Notes: a model not told the origin generated them from the sequence alone. A stretch of 64,000 bases of DNA from Taeniopygia guttata (GCF_048771995.1 NC_133024.1:85106501-85170500), one strand, 5' to 3'. Numbered from the stretch's first letter, positions 1 to 12,090 are shown. Translations and numbers: made by a program.

Positions 1-73
1 TTTGTCCTTCCGCCCGCCCGGAACTGAAGTGCCGCGGCACCGTGTCCGGCCGGGACAAAGGGTGTGCACGAAG
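1..73 (+). promoter_or_regulatory. MRPL30: MRPL30 proximal promoter / 5' UTR (CpG-rich)
   Basis: GC-rich, CpG-dense sequence directly upstream of the MRPL30 start codon. It holds two ETS/GABP-type cores, CTTCCG at 7-12 and CCGGAA at 18-23. Such sites are typical of promoters of nuclear genes for mitochondrial proteins. In other tetrapods MITD1 lies head to head with MRPL30, so this is probably the right half of a bidirectional promoter; MITD1 itself is outside the window. The transcription start cannot be placed. Confidence 0.55.
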
Positions 74-2126
74 ATGGCGGCCGCGGCGGGCCGGGCGGGC
101 CTGGGGCTGGCCGGCGCCGGGAAGGTGGGCAGGGGGGATGTGGGGAATTCAGGGGGGGTCCAGGGAGACATCTGGGCTGGGCATGAGGCTTGCAGCCTCC
201 GGAAAAGTGGGGATCCAAGCCGGGTGTCGTAGGGGTGGATCCAGCTGGGGATCTTGCTCGGGGCTCCGCGGCCGCTGCGAAGGTGGGGAGCCAAGTGGGG
301 CTGGGACTCAGCTGTGTCATCTGCTCGCAAGTGTTCGTAGCTCTGAGGAAAGCGCAGACGAGTTATGCCATCCTCTCTTTGCAGGTGCTGGGGAAGAGGA
401 CGGAGGGGATGGCATCCCCGCTGTGGGTTCGCTGTCTCTTTACCAGGTCGAATATTCCAGACTCGGTATGTACTTGACTTGCACTTTACACTTTTACATT
501 TATAGTTTTAATTTATTTTCGCAAGATACCATCTAGTGTCAGTTGACTATTTTCCGTAAAAGCGTTCATAAAGCCTGTGGAAAACCTTGCCATGGAGAGG
601 CTGAGCACAGTCTCCCTGATAAAATGCACGTGAATTAGGTGTTGTGCTGGTACAGGGTGTTGTCCATGTATTTCTGTGCCGTTGTGTGGCTAAACTCAGG
701 AGTTACTATGCTTATTAGCAAACCATTATATAAATATATTTGACTTCATTTTATAACAGTTAAATTTGAGGTCACTTTGTTGGTACTTTGACTGCCTGAA
801 AAGAAAAAGATGTAAGAATTTTTACCAAGGTTGAAGTATGCTTTGGACAGCACTGATGACCAGATATTTAGGGAAAAAACCTCTGTTTTGTGAACTTTAT
901 ATTATAGGTATTTCAGCCACGGCCTGGAGATCATGAAAAGTACGGAGGTGACCCTGAGGAACCCCACAAAATCCACGTTATTACTAGAATAAAAAGTATC
1001 ATTGGTCGCCCATATTGGGAAAAGAAGATAATACGTGATCTGGGGCTGCAAAAAGTATGATTGTTGTTTTTTATACTTGTGTATGTCAGAAATGTGGCAC
1101 TAAGGTGGTGAGTTTTATAAGAACCTTCATTTTGCAGTCACAAATCAGAATTACATTTACAGCAGCCATAAAGCAATCTGAGAAGGTGATGACGTGTTTA
1201 AGAGCTGAGGGGAATGTTTGTGGCAAATGTCCTTTTAGTGGGAATTCAGAATACCTCTGTATGGTATTGTTCTGCATTGCCTGAGGAGAATTTTACTCTC
1301 AGAATTCTTCTAAAATAATAGAAGAATTTGAATTCGGGTCTCTCTGGGTCATATTATTCACAAATTGTAGCAAGGCAAATAAAGCTCATTTATCAGTGAA
1401 AAGGCTTCCAAATTCAGGACTCTAAAAGTTTGTGTCAAAGATGTGTTTATCCAAGTTTTTCAGGCCAACTGCACAATATGCAAAGATTTGCCTAATCAGT
1501 GTTATATTACAGAAAAAAAAAAGTGTGCTTGATCAATTTAAGATATAACTGAGGAAAGCAGTTTTGCCCCTAAGCTCTTGTATTTACATTTTCAGTACTT
1601 CTAACAGTTGGAAGAAAAAAGCATTTATAGTGAAGTAGGAATAAAGCTGAAGTTGTTTTTACTGGAATCAAGTTCTGATTGCATATTTTTATGTATGTTC
1701 TTGATGCATGGCACTTCTGTAAATCTTGTGTTTGCAAATGTGGTTTATTTTTGTACTGGTAGTGTGCAAAGTTCAGTGAGCAAAGATTTGGGATTTGGCA
1801 ACACATCTGTAAAACTTGTTTTATCCCTTATGTAGGCACATCAGCCAAGACTGCACAAAAATATCCCTTCTGTGAATTCCAGACTGAAAGTTGTTAAACA
1901 TCTCATAAGGTTTGTTAACTATTTTTTTATTTGTTTGTTTGGAATATTTAATATAGTCACAGGACTTGACTAAGTGAATTCTTTTGCCTGTAGAATACAG
2001 CCACTGAAACTACCCCACGGGCTGCCAACAGAAGAGGAACTGTCCAGCAGCTTTCTGACAACCAGGGGAGAGCTTATCATTAAAAAGCGCCTGAAACCTG
2101 TGGAGCAGAAAGAAATTAAGTCATAA
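74..2126 (+). CDS. MRPL30: Mitochondrial large ribosomal subunit protein uL30m (MRPL30), complete
   Basis: Protein of the mitochondrial 39S ribosomal subunit, made in the cytosol and imported. Coding exons: 74-124, 385-465, 908-1054, 1836-1909, 1994-2126, all with GT/AG borders and phases that join, giving 161 codons plus TAA, the length of the human protein. Recognisable blocks are [43 protein letters not shown], the [20 protein letters not shown] core of the L30 fold, and a C-terminal LKPVEQK. The ATG at 74 has A at -3 and G at +4 and gives a small, Ala/Gly/Arg-rich N-terminus compatible with a mitochondrial presequence. A second in-frame ATG at 409 (MASPLW) could serve transcripts that skip exon 1. 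Introns are short (441, 781 and 84 bp among others). Single-copy and intact; no rival interpretation. Confidence 0.95.
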
Positions 2127-2155
2127 GGTGTGGTGGTTGGATTTAGATTTTATAA

Positions 2156-2161
2156 AATAAA
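2156..2161 (+). terminator. MRPL30: MRPL30 polyadenylation signal (AATAAA)
   Basis: Canonical AATAAA hexamer 30 bp after the MRPL30 stop codon. It predicts a very short 3' UTR with cleavage near 2175-2190. No other AATAAA lies closer to the stop. Confidence 0.7.
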
Positions 2162-2770
2162 TACTTTAAATCCCCAGTTAAGAGTTTGTGTATGAAAAGT
2201 AAAAATTCTTACTCTGGTATGAATGGCAAAGGTGATGCTGATGCTTAAAGAAGGATTGCAGGTGTACAGATATGAAATTCAATGTTGTTAATAGTTACCT
2301 GAAATATTAAATTAATTATGGGCTCTCAGTCTGTGTTTTAATTTTGTGGCTAGATTGCTGCAGTTTTTGGCTAACTGTAAGTTCTCTTATAGTTTGACTT
2401 TATTGGTAAAGTCAAATAAGCAAAGAAGCGAATAGAATAGTTCTAGCTAATGATGGCGAGGACATTTCACAGGTAGCAGTAAAGATTTACAGCAATACTG
2501 GGGGACTTTCACTGCACAGAGGAGGGAATTGGAATTGGAATTGAAAAGCCCTCTGTTTAGTTGTCATATAAGAATTGACTGGCTGTCCACAGAGAGTGAT
2601 TTACCATGGTTATCCAGATCTCACACTTGTTCCCTAGCAAACAGTCTGTCATCTGGCTTCTTCTGTAGCTTACAAAGCATGTGAACTCTCCATTTAGGAG
2701 TAACAAGAGTTAGTCACCTCTTGGTTGGTTGTCTAATTTGTCTTTCAGAAAACCTGCTGTTCCCCTGATC

Positions 2771-2799
2771 CTTAGGCTGTTCAGTAAGAACAGCCTAAG
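2771..2799. repeat. Perfect 12-bp inverted repeat with 5-nt loop
   Basis: CTTAGGCTGTTC (2771-2782) is followed by loop AGTAA (2783-2787) and its exact reverse complement (2788-2799). A transcript of either strand would form a 12-bp stem. It is too short for a typical pre-miRNA unless the flanks extend the stem, which by eye they do not. Function unknown. Confidence 0.85.
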
Positions 2800-4317
2800 A
2801 GCTGCAGTCTATGTGAAAGTTAATGTTTTTCCTTTTCTAGAATGGCAAGTGTAAGAAATGTAGAGACTCTGAAGAAAACCTCTGATGTGAGTTAGAATTA
2901 TGGGCTGCAAGCTTATAAAATACTACCATGTGTGTAGTTTTATTTACAGTTTTAATAACTGTGGCCAAAGTTAGCAAGCTGCTGCTATATCAAATGATAA
3001 AGTAGTTTGCATTCCAGTCAGGATAAATTCTGCAATTTAACATGCTGTGAGCCTCCACCACATTAGACACGCTGAAGAGGATTTAATCTTAATGACTGCA
3101 TGTTGTGAGAACATCAGAGGGATGCAGTTACTGAGAATTAGTGTTTATCCTTTCTGGCTGATTGCAGAGAAGAGTAAACACCTGTAGGAGTTCAAAGGAA
3201 TAGATAAATCAGTACAGGGACATAAGAGCTGGAGGCACCATGCAGAGGGAAAAGGATAAGCTATGGTAGTGGCATTGAGGAATGTAATGGCCCCAATGGC
3301 CAGGCTGAAGGCAGAAATGAGAATTTGAGCTGAAATAATGTGGCATGGAAAAAGTGATAAATTTGTCTTAAACCTTTTAGATAAATTAATAATTTTTCAG
3401 ATAAATTAATGTTGCTTTTCTCACCTCCCTCCTTTCTTTCAGCATCTGCACAGCATCTTGTGCTGCAGTGTGTTGTAACTGCAGTCTCTGTGAGGCGTTG
3501 ACCATATTCCCACAGGGAGGTACAAGTTGGAATTTGAGCCCTTTTGAAGGACATGCGTAGTGCATCCAAGGCATAGGGCATTCTTTAAAGAGATGGCGCA
3601 AGTACTAGGACACAAAAAATTAGGCAAATGGATCTTGCTGCTGGATAGGAAATAATAAGTCTGTGGCTGGATCACCAGGGCCAGGCTGGCTCAGCCTTGC
3701 CAAGCACGCTCGGGATTCACGTCCGTGGAACTGTAGCTTGGGGAGCTTCCAGCAGAGGGCTCTGCCAGCTCTGTCCCACACGCTCTGCGGATGGATTTGC
3801 ATCTGGATCTACAAAATGCTGCAGGGTATCCCGGAGGGACTGGGTTGATGAAAGGCTTGGTACTGTTCAAACCTGAAGAAGTGTCTGATAAACTATCGAA
3901 GCTCAAGCAGAGCTAATAGCAGGCTCCCACGTAGAAGGGAAAATACATAGTACCTGTTATTTCTGAATAAGATGCAGCTGCAAGAGATCTTAACAGAGAT
4001 GTTTAATTGACAAGCTGACAGTTCCAATGAAAAAGAAAATATGTGTACATTTGGGTGTTTCTGAAATGGTATTTCCCCCAAGGACCCCCCCACTCTCCCA
4101 CAGTTAATCTGCTATCCCAAACCTTCTCTCTATGAGCATACATTCTCTCAAGATTTGCTCTCAAACCCTAAAACCCGAACCAGCAGTGTGCAGAAATACA
4201 CTGTGTGTCCACACCCTTTCAGTAGTGGAGCTTTGTAATGCTCCATGTGAAGCACACGTAAGAGACATTGCCTTTTTGTGTAGGGAACAAACAGACTGAC
4301 TTAAGATGATTGCAAAA

Positions 4318-4490
4318 TTCAGATTGAAAAGTACCTTTTTGGTCTCTAGTCCAGCCTCCTGCTCAACACAGGGCCAATACTGAGGCCAGATGAGGTTGCT
4401 CAGTGCTTTGTGCAGTTGGGTCTTCAAAGCCTCTGACAGGGACAGCTCAGCCTCTCTTTGACAGCCAGCACTGCTGTCTTGTACAGCTGT
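4318..4490 (-). mobile_element. CR1 LINE 3' fragment, minus orientation
   Basis: The + strand reads as the reverse complement of a CR1 3' region: a tract with TCTAGTCCAGCCTCCTGCTC, then a 'cagggccaa' tract, 'gaggttgctcagtg' and 'cagttgggtcttcaaagcctct'. These are the usual words of bird CR1 3' ends read backwards. It is degenerate and truncated, so the boundaries are approximate. It lies between MRPL30 and the lysozyme relic. Confidence 0.65.
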
Positions 4491-4846
4491 TAGACGTGTA
4501 TCAACAGATAAAACATAAGGCAGGTAAAATCTTGTTAAGTAGTATTACAACTTCCTTGAAGCATTAATCTGCTGCTTGAGACACTGCAGCCACAGATGAA
4601 AACTCTGAATATTCTCATGAATTAAGATGAAAATTAAAGGTAAGTTTCATTTTGGACTATTAGCCATGGTATCTTTTAAGTTATTTTTTTAGCCTTAGCT
4701 GGAAAAAAAACCATTGCAAGTTTGTTCTTGTTCCTGGCTTCGTTGTCTTGCCCCATTTTTATTGTTTCTGGAGGAGAAATTCTGAATGTTTTTAATTAGA
4801 AACAAAGTATGCAATCAGGGCCTCAGATCTAATAATTACTCAGATT

Positions 4847-7322
4847 TCAATATCCATTTTTCTTATAAAACCTGGGTCTTGAATCCACATCATTGACATA
4901 GTTGTGTGTTTTGCCAATATCCATTTTGTCATCAGTCTGGACAGTGTTAACTCCTGCATTATAGGCTGAGATCCCATCTGGAAAGAGGGTGAAGGAAACA
5001 CATACAGAAGTGCTACCTCATCAGTGAATAATACTTCAGAGTTGCCAGGCTAGGCAACCAGGGAAGGTTACTTTTTGTAGGTGGGTATACAACCACAGAA
5101 CAGATGGAATGGAGAGAGGAGGGGAGAGCCCACCCTTACTCCTTGCAACTGAAAAATGTCATGGTATTTGCCAGGTTTCAAAAAAATCCTGCTGGAAGGC
5201 TAATCTTACTCCTTTATTCCTTTTAATGCATAGTGAGGAATATTATTCCACATGAACATAGGGACTGGGATGTATTTAGCTTTCTGCAATGCTTACAGCA
5301 TTATCCTGCTTGACTTTATATATGTGGAGTTTCAAAGCTTACAAAACTCAACTGTTCCTTTGTCCAAGATGGAGATTTTTTTTCTAGATTTATCATCCTG
5401 TATAAAACCTCTGTGTCTTGTGCTAAGTGCTCTTCAGTGTCCCACGGCTCGCCAGTCTTACGGTACTGTTTGCCAGCCTGAAAGTGGGACAGCACCATCA
5501 GCACACCAGATACCCCACTATTTATCCAGAGTTCTTTGTTGCTTACAGGCTGCTTGTGTTCATTTTGTCCTCAGTCTCAGGATTTACCTCTTTTGTGACT
5601 CTATGGAGAGGACACAAGCACTTCTCACGGCACAGGCAAAGCCAGCAGGTGTGTGAAGGGCAGACATTTGGGCACTGAAGAGGAATGCTGGCTCTACTTC
5701 CTTGTCTGTCAGAGCCTTAAAAAAAGAGCACAGCTGCTGTTGTAAAGGTGACAGTATGCAGAAAGCAGGATTACTGCTGCTTCACAGTGTTTCCAGATGC
5801 AAGGTGACTGCTCCTCTCCTCCTCAGCTGAATCAAGGGTGGGAAAATCCATTCTCTATAGGGATCTCCCCTTAATCCATGAGGTAGTAAAGCTCAAGTCT
5901 GAGGAGGCTGGAGCTGTTACAAAAGCAGATCCCATACATGCAGCAAATGTTTAGGGATTTTACAGATAAGGCTACAACTTGGCAAACAAGTTAGGCACAA
6001 ATGTAGGCATGAATAATGAAGCAAGATCCCTCAAGACCCAGGCCCCTGTGGTGCATAGTGTAATTAACTTGATGGTAGTAACTGCAGCTACAGCATACTC
6101 AGTTTAAAAAGGTGCTTTTTGAAACAAGACTTATTATCTAAATGTGAAATAGGAAAAAGTAATCTCTTCAATCCCAAGGGAAGGCTGGGAAGCAATCATC
6201 AGCTTCACAGTGTAAAAGCAGTCTGCTTGTGCATTGATACTCTCCCAGGTCCTTCTCTGGTGCTGGGAGCTGACATCATGGCCAGCACTAGCGTTAGCCT
6301 CATCAGCATGGACTTTAACCTGGCCAAAGCCTTGGTTGAAAATGTTTAGGGGGTTGTCTTTCAGCAGGGGCCCCATTACTCTTCTGCCTGTGCTTCAAAG
6401 GAGGGATGAGATCTGTGTTTTTAAGAAGGTTGACTATATCTGCATTAAGCCAAATGCATTCCCATGGTCACCCAGGCTGTCCTTCATTGCTGTCCCAGCC
6501 CTTGAAAGGTAATACCAGCAATCAATCACAGCTGGAGCAAGATCCTCACCATTGCCAGCTTTTGCCATCTTGGCCTGGTATTTCTCCATGTTTTTCTGCT
6601 GTCTTCTCTGAGGTAGGAACTCGTCTACAACATGACATGCATGACTTCGCCTTTCATTTTAGAATCCAAACCCGGTTTTAATAAAGGTCATCATGGCTGA
6701 GCTGACATTTTGAATCCTGAATCTGTTTAGAGCAAAACAAAGATAGAATTGACTAATTTTACTGAAGGGTACCTTAGAAATCAATTCACAGATTATATAA
6801 AATACTTTTCTTGTTCCGATTCGGAGGGCAGTTCTCTAGAATGCAGATTGAGAGAGAGGTGAGTCTTTTTTTAAATCTAAACCTTTGTGTGGATTCATCC
6901 CAGATTTAGTCCCTTTTAATTTAGGACTATAATGGAGAAATGTTCTCCATTTTATGTTCAGGTTTTCAGGGAAACTCTCAGTGGAGAGAGAAAAGTAGGT
7001 TCAGAGGTTGGATGCACCCAGCGAACTTTCATTCTTTCTGTGGTAGTCTTAAATGTCATCTCAAAGGCAATTCTATTCCAAACATAAACTTACGTGCCCA
7101 AGTAGGATCTTTGCTAATTGTGAAAAAAATCTGCTTGCTTGGCAATGACTGATGGTCAGAGACCAGGATCCATAGTAGGTATGAGCGTGTGCATGGGTGT
7201 AAGGGGGGATGAGCAGCTGAATTAGTGCCTACCTACATAGCTCAGACTGTCTGGTTTCACAGTTGCCCCCAAAGCTCCAGTTATATCAACATTCAGTATA
7301 TTCCCCTAATGCTCTGAACAGC
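4847..7322 (-). pseudogene. LYG2: Goose-type lysozyme pseudogene (LYG2 position), four relic exons
   Basis: Relic of a secreted peptidoglycan-cleaving g-type lysozyme. Four minus-strand exons lie in gene order. Exon 2, 7233-7322, is exactly the 90 bp of the intact neighbour's exon 2, keeps AG and GT borders and reads GNILNVDITGALGATVKP, but both cysteines are replaced and the Tyr of the Cys-Tyr-Gly start is a stop. Exon 3, 6440-6624 (185 bp against 200), keeps SEKTAEK, a KYQAKMAKAG tract, LAPAVI and LGDHGNAFGLMQ, but has frame-changing indels, has lost the SRES catalytic Glu, and lacks a GT after GLMQ. Exon 4, about 5343-5477, is open (WDTEEHLAQDTEVLYRMI ... SPSWTKEQL). Exon 5, 4847-4977 (131 bp, same as the intact gene), reads GISAYNAGVNTV ... 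MDIGKTHNYVNDV ... FYKKNGY and stop. The signal-peptide exon was not found. Its place next to MRPL30 matches LYG2 in other tetrapods. The decay is well beyond sequencing error. Confidence 0.88.
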
Positions 7323-7334
7323 CTAAGAACACAT

Positions 7335-7356
7335 GCTGGTTTCGGCTGAAACCAGC
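7335..7356. repeat. 9-bp inverted repeat with 4-nt loop
   Basis: GCTGGTTTC, loop GGCT, GAAACCAGC. It lies 12 bp outside the relic exon 2 of the lysozyme pseudogene, in what was its first intron. No function is evident. Confidence 0.7.
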
Positions 7357-10300
7357 ACAGAGCAGTATTTACAACCAGATGTCAGGCCAATGCAATGTGT
7401 GACTCATGCTGTTAAAATGCTTTCAGATCCCCGGCTGAAACCCATGACATCCTTTTGACACTAGCGCAGGTGTTTGTGCTAGCAGATGCAGTCATGGTGT
7501 GTATGGCCTGCTCTGGAGGGGATTACCTCTTGGTCATGCTAGCTTATGTACCTTGTGAACTGGTGCTTTGTGCCCAATTCATCTCCCATAATTACCTAAA
7601 ACTTATCTGTCTTAGTCTAAAGTTGTGACTTGGGCTGCCTGCATGGCCAGTGGAGGAAGGCATCTCAAAAAGGCAGGTTTTCTATTCCAAAATTTTTTTT
7701 TAAAGTAAAAAAATTTGAGAGTCAATTGAAATCCTACACCCTTTACTGGCTCCAGCTTGCTTTTCCATAGTAGCAAGAAAATCAAACAGAAACATCTTTC
7801 AGTTACACCCATTACAATTTATCTGACTTGCAGATTGTTTGACTTGCAATTTTTCTGCATTTTTCTGTTGTCTTAACACACCATTGCAGAAGGGAAAACA
7901 CACAAACATCAACTGAGAGGAACAATTCACCTAGTGGAATATAGACTTTGGTATAGTGAATCATTTACAAGAATATTTGACAAAGATCACAGACCTGACA
8001 TGTTTGCTACAGGATGTCTCCCCGCATTCTCAATGCACTTCCTGGAGACGAATGGGCTTTGTATCTGCTGGCAGTGTTCTGGAACAGCTGGCTCAGTGCA
8101 CCTCCCACCCCCGCTGGTCTTACAAGAAACAGAAACAGCTAACAACTTGTGCATCCTCCCAAACACAACAGGGATTCTGTTCTACAGCAAAAACACAATT
8201 AGAATTTTAAAAAATGAAATAGCTTTTAATTTAATTTTAAGTCCCATTGCTAGGAAGCGTGGAGGAACTGGAGGAACCTTGTCTGAAAACAGCTGCTCCC
8301 CTTCAGTTCTTGGAAGCAGTAACATGCTGACAACGGGAAAATGTGCTTCTGGATTTAATGACATTTTTGCAGGCAAAGATCCAGGAACAATAACATGGCC
8401 AGAGCTGCAACTGCTGAAAATTCGGATATGCAGAGACTACGCCAGGCCCCTGTTGTTATCCTCTCTTGTGCCGAAACAGCAAAGGTCAACAACCCCAAAT
8501 TAGCAGGCGGTGTGGATTTCAAAGCTACTGTAGCTGTTCAGCAGAAAGGAAAACAGCCGCTGGATGGCAGAACTCCCGCGGCAGATTCTGTCCTGACCCG
8601 CTTCTCCCCCGCCGTAGATTTTGAGGGTGTAAAATGCCGTTTTGCTCTTTCAGCAGCTCTTTTACATTTTTAGCGGGGGAATTCGTCCCGTGTCATTGCA
8701 CTGAGAGATTCTGTAAGTTTTTGCTGTACTGTTGATACTTCCCATAGAGAACCAGCTGTAAAAAGTCACAGCAGCTCATGCATGGGGCTCTTCATGTTCA
8801 CGATTATGACTGAGTGTAAAGAAGGTTGAAACAGGAAAGTGCATCTGACAGGAAGGAGAATAGAACAGATGTGGCTCAAAACAAGTGACATTTAAAAAAT
8901 TCAAAATACCACCAAAGGTGATTCACAAACCAGTAATCTCCAAGTGGTCTGTGCTACTATTCCCTTATTTCTGGGGCAGAAACATAAAGAATGTCCTAGT
9001 TTGCTTCTGCTATATCACAGTAATTGAGGCACTCCCCCTGTGAACAACTTTATTCCCTGCCCATATTCTCTGTACAAACCTCCTTTGCCACACCTGGACA
9101 GTTTCACCTGAATTCCCTGGAACTTTATTTATACTCAGCTAGCTCTTCAGCCTCCATATAGAGTAACCTGACAGATCTTCTACTGCAATATTTTGTGCAT
9201 GTGGTAAGTGTAGGACATCCACCTATAGTACATATAACAAGGGCCACAGTGATCCATTCAATATCAGTATCCATGATCAATTAGCAAGCAACTCTTTATT
9301 GATCACAAGAGTCACAGGGGAGGGCCAATTTTGTTTACCCAGAAGCCAGGCTGCAGGGCACTGGACCACATCTAGTACCAGCTACTCTTCACTCTTCTCT
9401 CATGTGTCTGGCAGAATTCTTCTGGGAGGAAGAATTGCCTCTGGCAATTAAATGGTTCAGGGCAAACATCTGTGGGATAATCTGGTCCTGCATTTATGTA
9501 TCAGGCATGCAGCTGTGCCTTTTTAGAGTTTGTTGTCATTTCTAGAGGAAAGGTACAAAAATATGCTGCCAGGATTTTTGTTATTATGACAGGAATCTAT
9601 AAACCTGGTTTCTGTAACTGTGCACACACCCAAGCCCCTTTACAAACTTTGTTAGTTTCTTGATCTGAATCAGCTAAGGGGTGGCTGAATAATTAGGGAA
9701 TTAATAAAATAAAACCTGATTTAAAAGACAAAAATGAATCAAATTTCTCCTTGCCTGCTTTGGGACAAGAAACCTTTCCAGTTCTTGGAAATTGAGTGCT
9801 TGTGGAAGACTGAGGACTGCAGCAACAGAGTCTCAGGTCAGCCACATCCCCACTGTGTGGGTTTTTTCACGTTCTTGAACATTTCTTCTAATTGCTAATT
9901 AGCTAAATAAGAGGTGGGTAAGAAATGAGTGTTCCTAGTTATGCTTTCAGGGGAGATACTAGGCTGACAAGCTTCCCAAGGCAATCAAGCCCATTTAAGC
10001 TGTGGGAGGTTATCCAGCCTGTGTTAGGCAGGCACAGTGCTCTGGATGCTGGGAGAAGGTCTGTGTCCCAAGGCTGCAAGATGGCCTCATGAGGAAATGC
10101 AGGAATTTGTAGGTGGGTGAGGCATGTGAGGAACTGGCAAAACATAGATGAGCGGTGCAGCATAGAAGGGGCAGGCTGTGCCTGAGCTGTAGCATAGACA
10201 ACCAGTGTCACTGGAAATTGAAGAGCTTTTAGAGGAACATTTCCACTAGAAGGAGCGTAAAGCTGACAAATACAGAGGAGTATCTAGTTCGAACTCGTGA

Positions 10301-10534
10301 TCTGCGAGGTGGACAAGGCTGACCTTCAGTTTACCTCTGATAAAACCATGAGGGAAATAAACAGCATGATCATGAGAAAGACAAAACAGAATACACTGGT
10401 GAAGATTTGGCACATGCAGTATTAAGCAACAAAGCAAAGACAAACTTGCAAGTGTTTTTGTACAATTGCTAGAGACTTCAAAATCAAGTCAAAACCCAAA
10501 TGCCTGCATCAAATGACAAGCTTGACACAGAAGG

Positions 10535-10770
10535 TGTCTCAGAGACTTGGTGGAGGCTAGAAAACCAATGGGATACAGCACTGCTAGCCTCACAGGAACC
10601 ACTGAGTAGGATGTGGAGGTGTGATGCTGTATGTAGAGTGATCTGCATGTGAAGGATAAAAATGTTACAGCATAAAAATATTACAGAAAAAGAGAAGCAC
10701 CCTAAAAACCTGTGGGTGGAAATCCCAGTTGCTACTGATAAAAATGCTGTATTAGGGCTGTATTATCCTT
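10535..10770 (+). mobile_element. Possible decayed CR1 ORF2 endonuclease fragment
   Basis: The tract 'cagagacttggtgg' followed by words resembling the CR1 endonuclease signature (ETWW, then a GGVALYV-like stretch, then LWVEI and VLGLYY) suggests a heavily mutated piece of CR1 ORF2. Frames are broken and the edges unclear. It could be chance similarity. Confidence 0.35.
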
Positions 10771-11849
10771 TTTGATTTCTGTGAGAGTGGTCAGCGAGGC
10801 CAGAGGAGCAGTAAATGTGGGATGGTGGCATGAGTGGGAGCCTGCATACTGGCTGGATCACTGCCTCATCAGGATGAGGTGCAGAAGCAGAATTTTTGGT
10901 TGCTATAAATCCCTGCTTCTAGGACAAGCTGGTTGAGGAACCCAGAGAAACAAATGCTAGAAAGGCACAAGGGATGTTTGAGGGATGTTGGTGGGAAACT
11001 GCTCTGAGGTTGCAATCCTACAATGTGATCTCTTTTAACACTGAAAAGGGAAAAAGCAGGCTACGTGCATCCAGTATGGGAGTATTCAGTTTCAAGGAAG
11101 GCAATTAAACTGAGGCAAGCATTAGAAAGAGTTACCTCCAGCTACAGCACCGGCACCATAGGGTCACTGGAACCACAGGCTGGTGCCTGTCCTGGGCAAG
11201 GTAAGAGATGCTGTCCTGGAGGGAAGTTGCTGGCCAGGAAATGCCAGTCGGGTTTTGCAATGAGTAACTAAGCAGAACAAACACAGTTATTCAGCACTGC
11301 ATTGTGCTGGTGTTCCCTTTGTTTTCTGCATATCTCAGGGAGATAGACTTGGACAGATCCAGCTGCAGCAGCGTTTGGAATCAGCCATCAGAACAATCTG
11401 TTCTCCCACGTAGCTTAGGGTTCTGACCCAAGAGGGATTTGGTTTTAATAGTGTTTTCCTGCTGCTTCAGTTACTGCTGAAACAGATTGTTTAATTGGTC
11501 CCTCTACCTGGTTTCTATGAAAGCCAGTTATTGCAGCTCCAGACTCCAGGCAGATCCCTGCCTGAGCCATGGAGGGATCAGCCTATGCCACCTGCAGCTT
11601 AACAAGTTGATGAGACAGAAAGACTCCGCCTCACACTTGCTTTTTATTGTAGGAAGCACATTTAAATAGATTTCCCAGTAGTAACAGCAGTTGTAAAACC
11701 AAATCACAAGACTCCAACAAAGAAGGTTTTTCTTCCCTGTCTGCAATTTGTTTTCCATTTGCTGACTGCTGGTTCTGATTTAGCAGTGTTAGCTTGGAAA
11801 GGTCCTTAAACAACACTTATTGCATTTCCCCTCTCTACAAAAAATAACT

Positions 11850-12090
11850 GCAAAGAGAGCAGGTTTAGATTAGATATTAGGAAGAAATTCTTGACTGTGA
11901 GTGTGGTGAGGCCCTGGAATAAGTTGTCCAGAGAAGTTGTGGATGCCCCATCCTTAGGAGTGGTCAAGGCCAGGTTGGATGGAGCCCTGAGCAACCTGGT
12001 CTAATGGAAAGTATTCCTACCTATGGAAGGGGAGCTGGAACTTGGTGATCTTTAAGGTCCTTTCAAACTCAAACCATTTTATGATTATAT
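11850..12090 (+). mobile_element. CR1 LINE 3' tail, plus orientation
   Basis: Contains the CR1 3' succession: 'ttagatattaggaagaaattctt', 'gtgaggccctggaataagttg', 'gtggatgccccatcc', 'aaggccaggttggatgg', 'gagcaacctggtctaatgg', 'aaggtcctttcaaactcaaacc' and a terminal 'attttatgattat'. Strongly 5' truncated, as usual for bird CR1 copies. Its divergence from the common form suggests an old insertion. Confidence 0.88.

Larger units (their letters stand above)
2162..4846. other. Intergenic, no gene seen
   Basis: Sequence between MRPL30 and the lysozyme relic. Open frames here are short, overlap on both strands and match no family I recognise. It holds the hairpin at 2771-2799 and a minus-strand CR1 tail at about 4318-4490, each listed separately. 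Confidence 0.6.

Noticed and set aside
1-73. MITD1 on the minus strand, expected head to head with MRPL30
   Set aside because: The window begins within the shared promoter region; no MITD1 coding sequence is present.
6134-6376. Minus-strand open frame (with a TWES word) considered as exon 4 of the lysozyme relic
   Set aside because: The true exon 4 counterpart is clear at about 5343-5477, with WDTEEHL and SPSWTKEQ in frame and the right position and size. The similarity here is limited to a few residues.
7934-8503. 189-codon + strand open frame
   Set aside because: No family similarity, no splice or promoter context, ordinary base composition. Probably chance.
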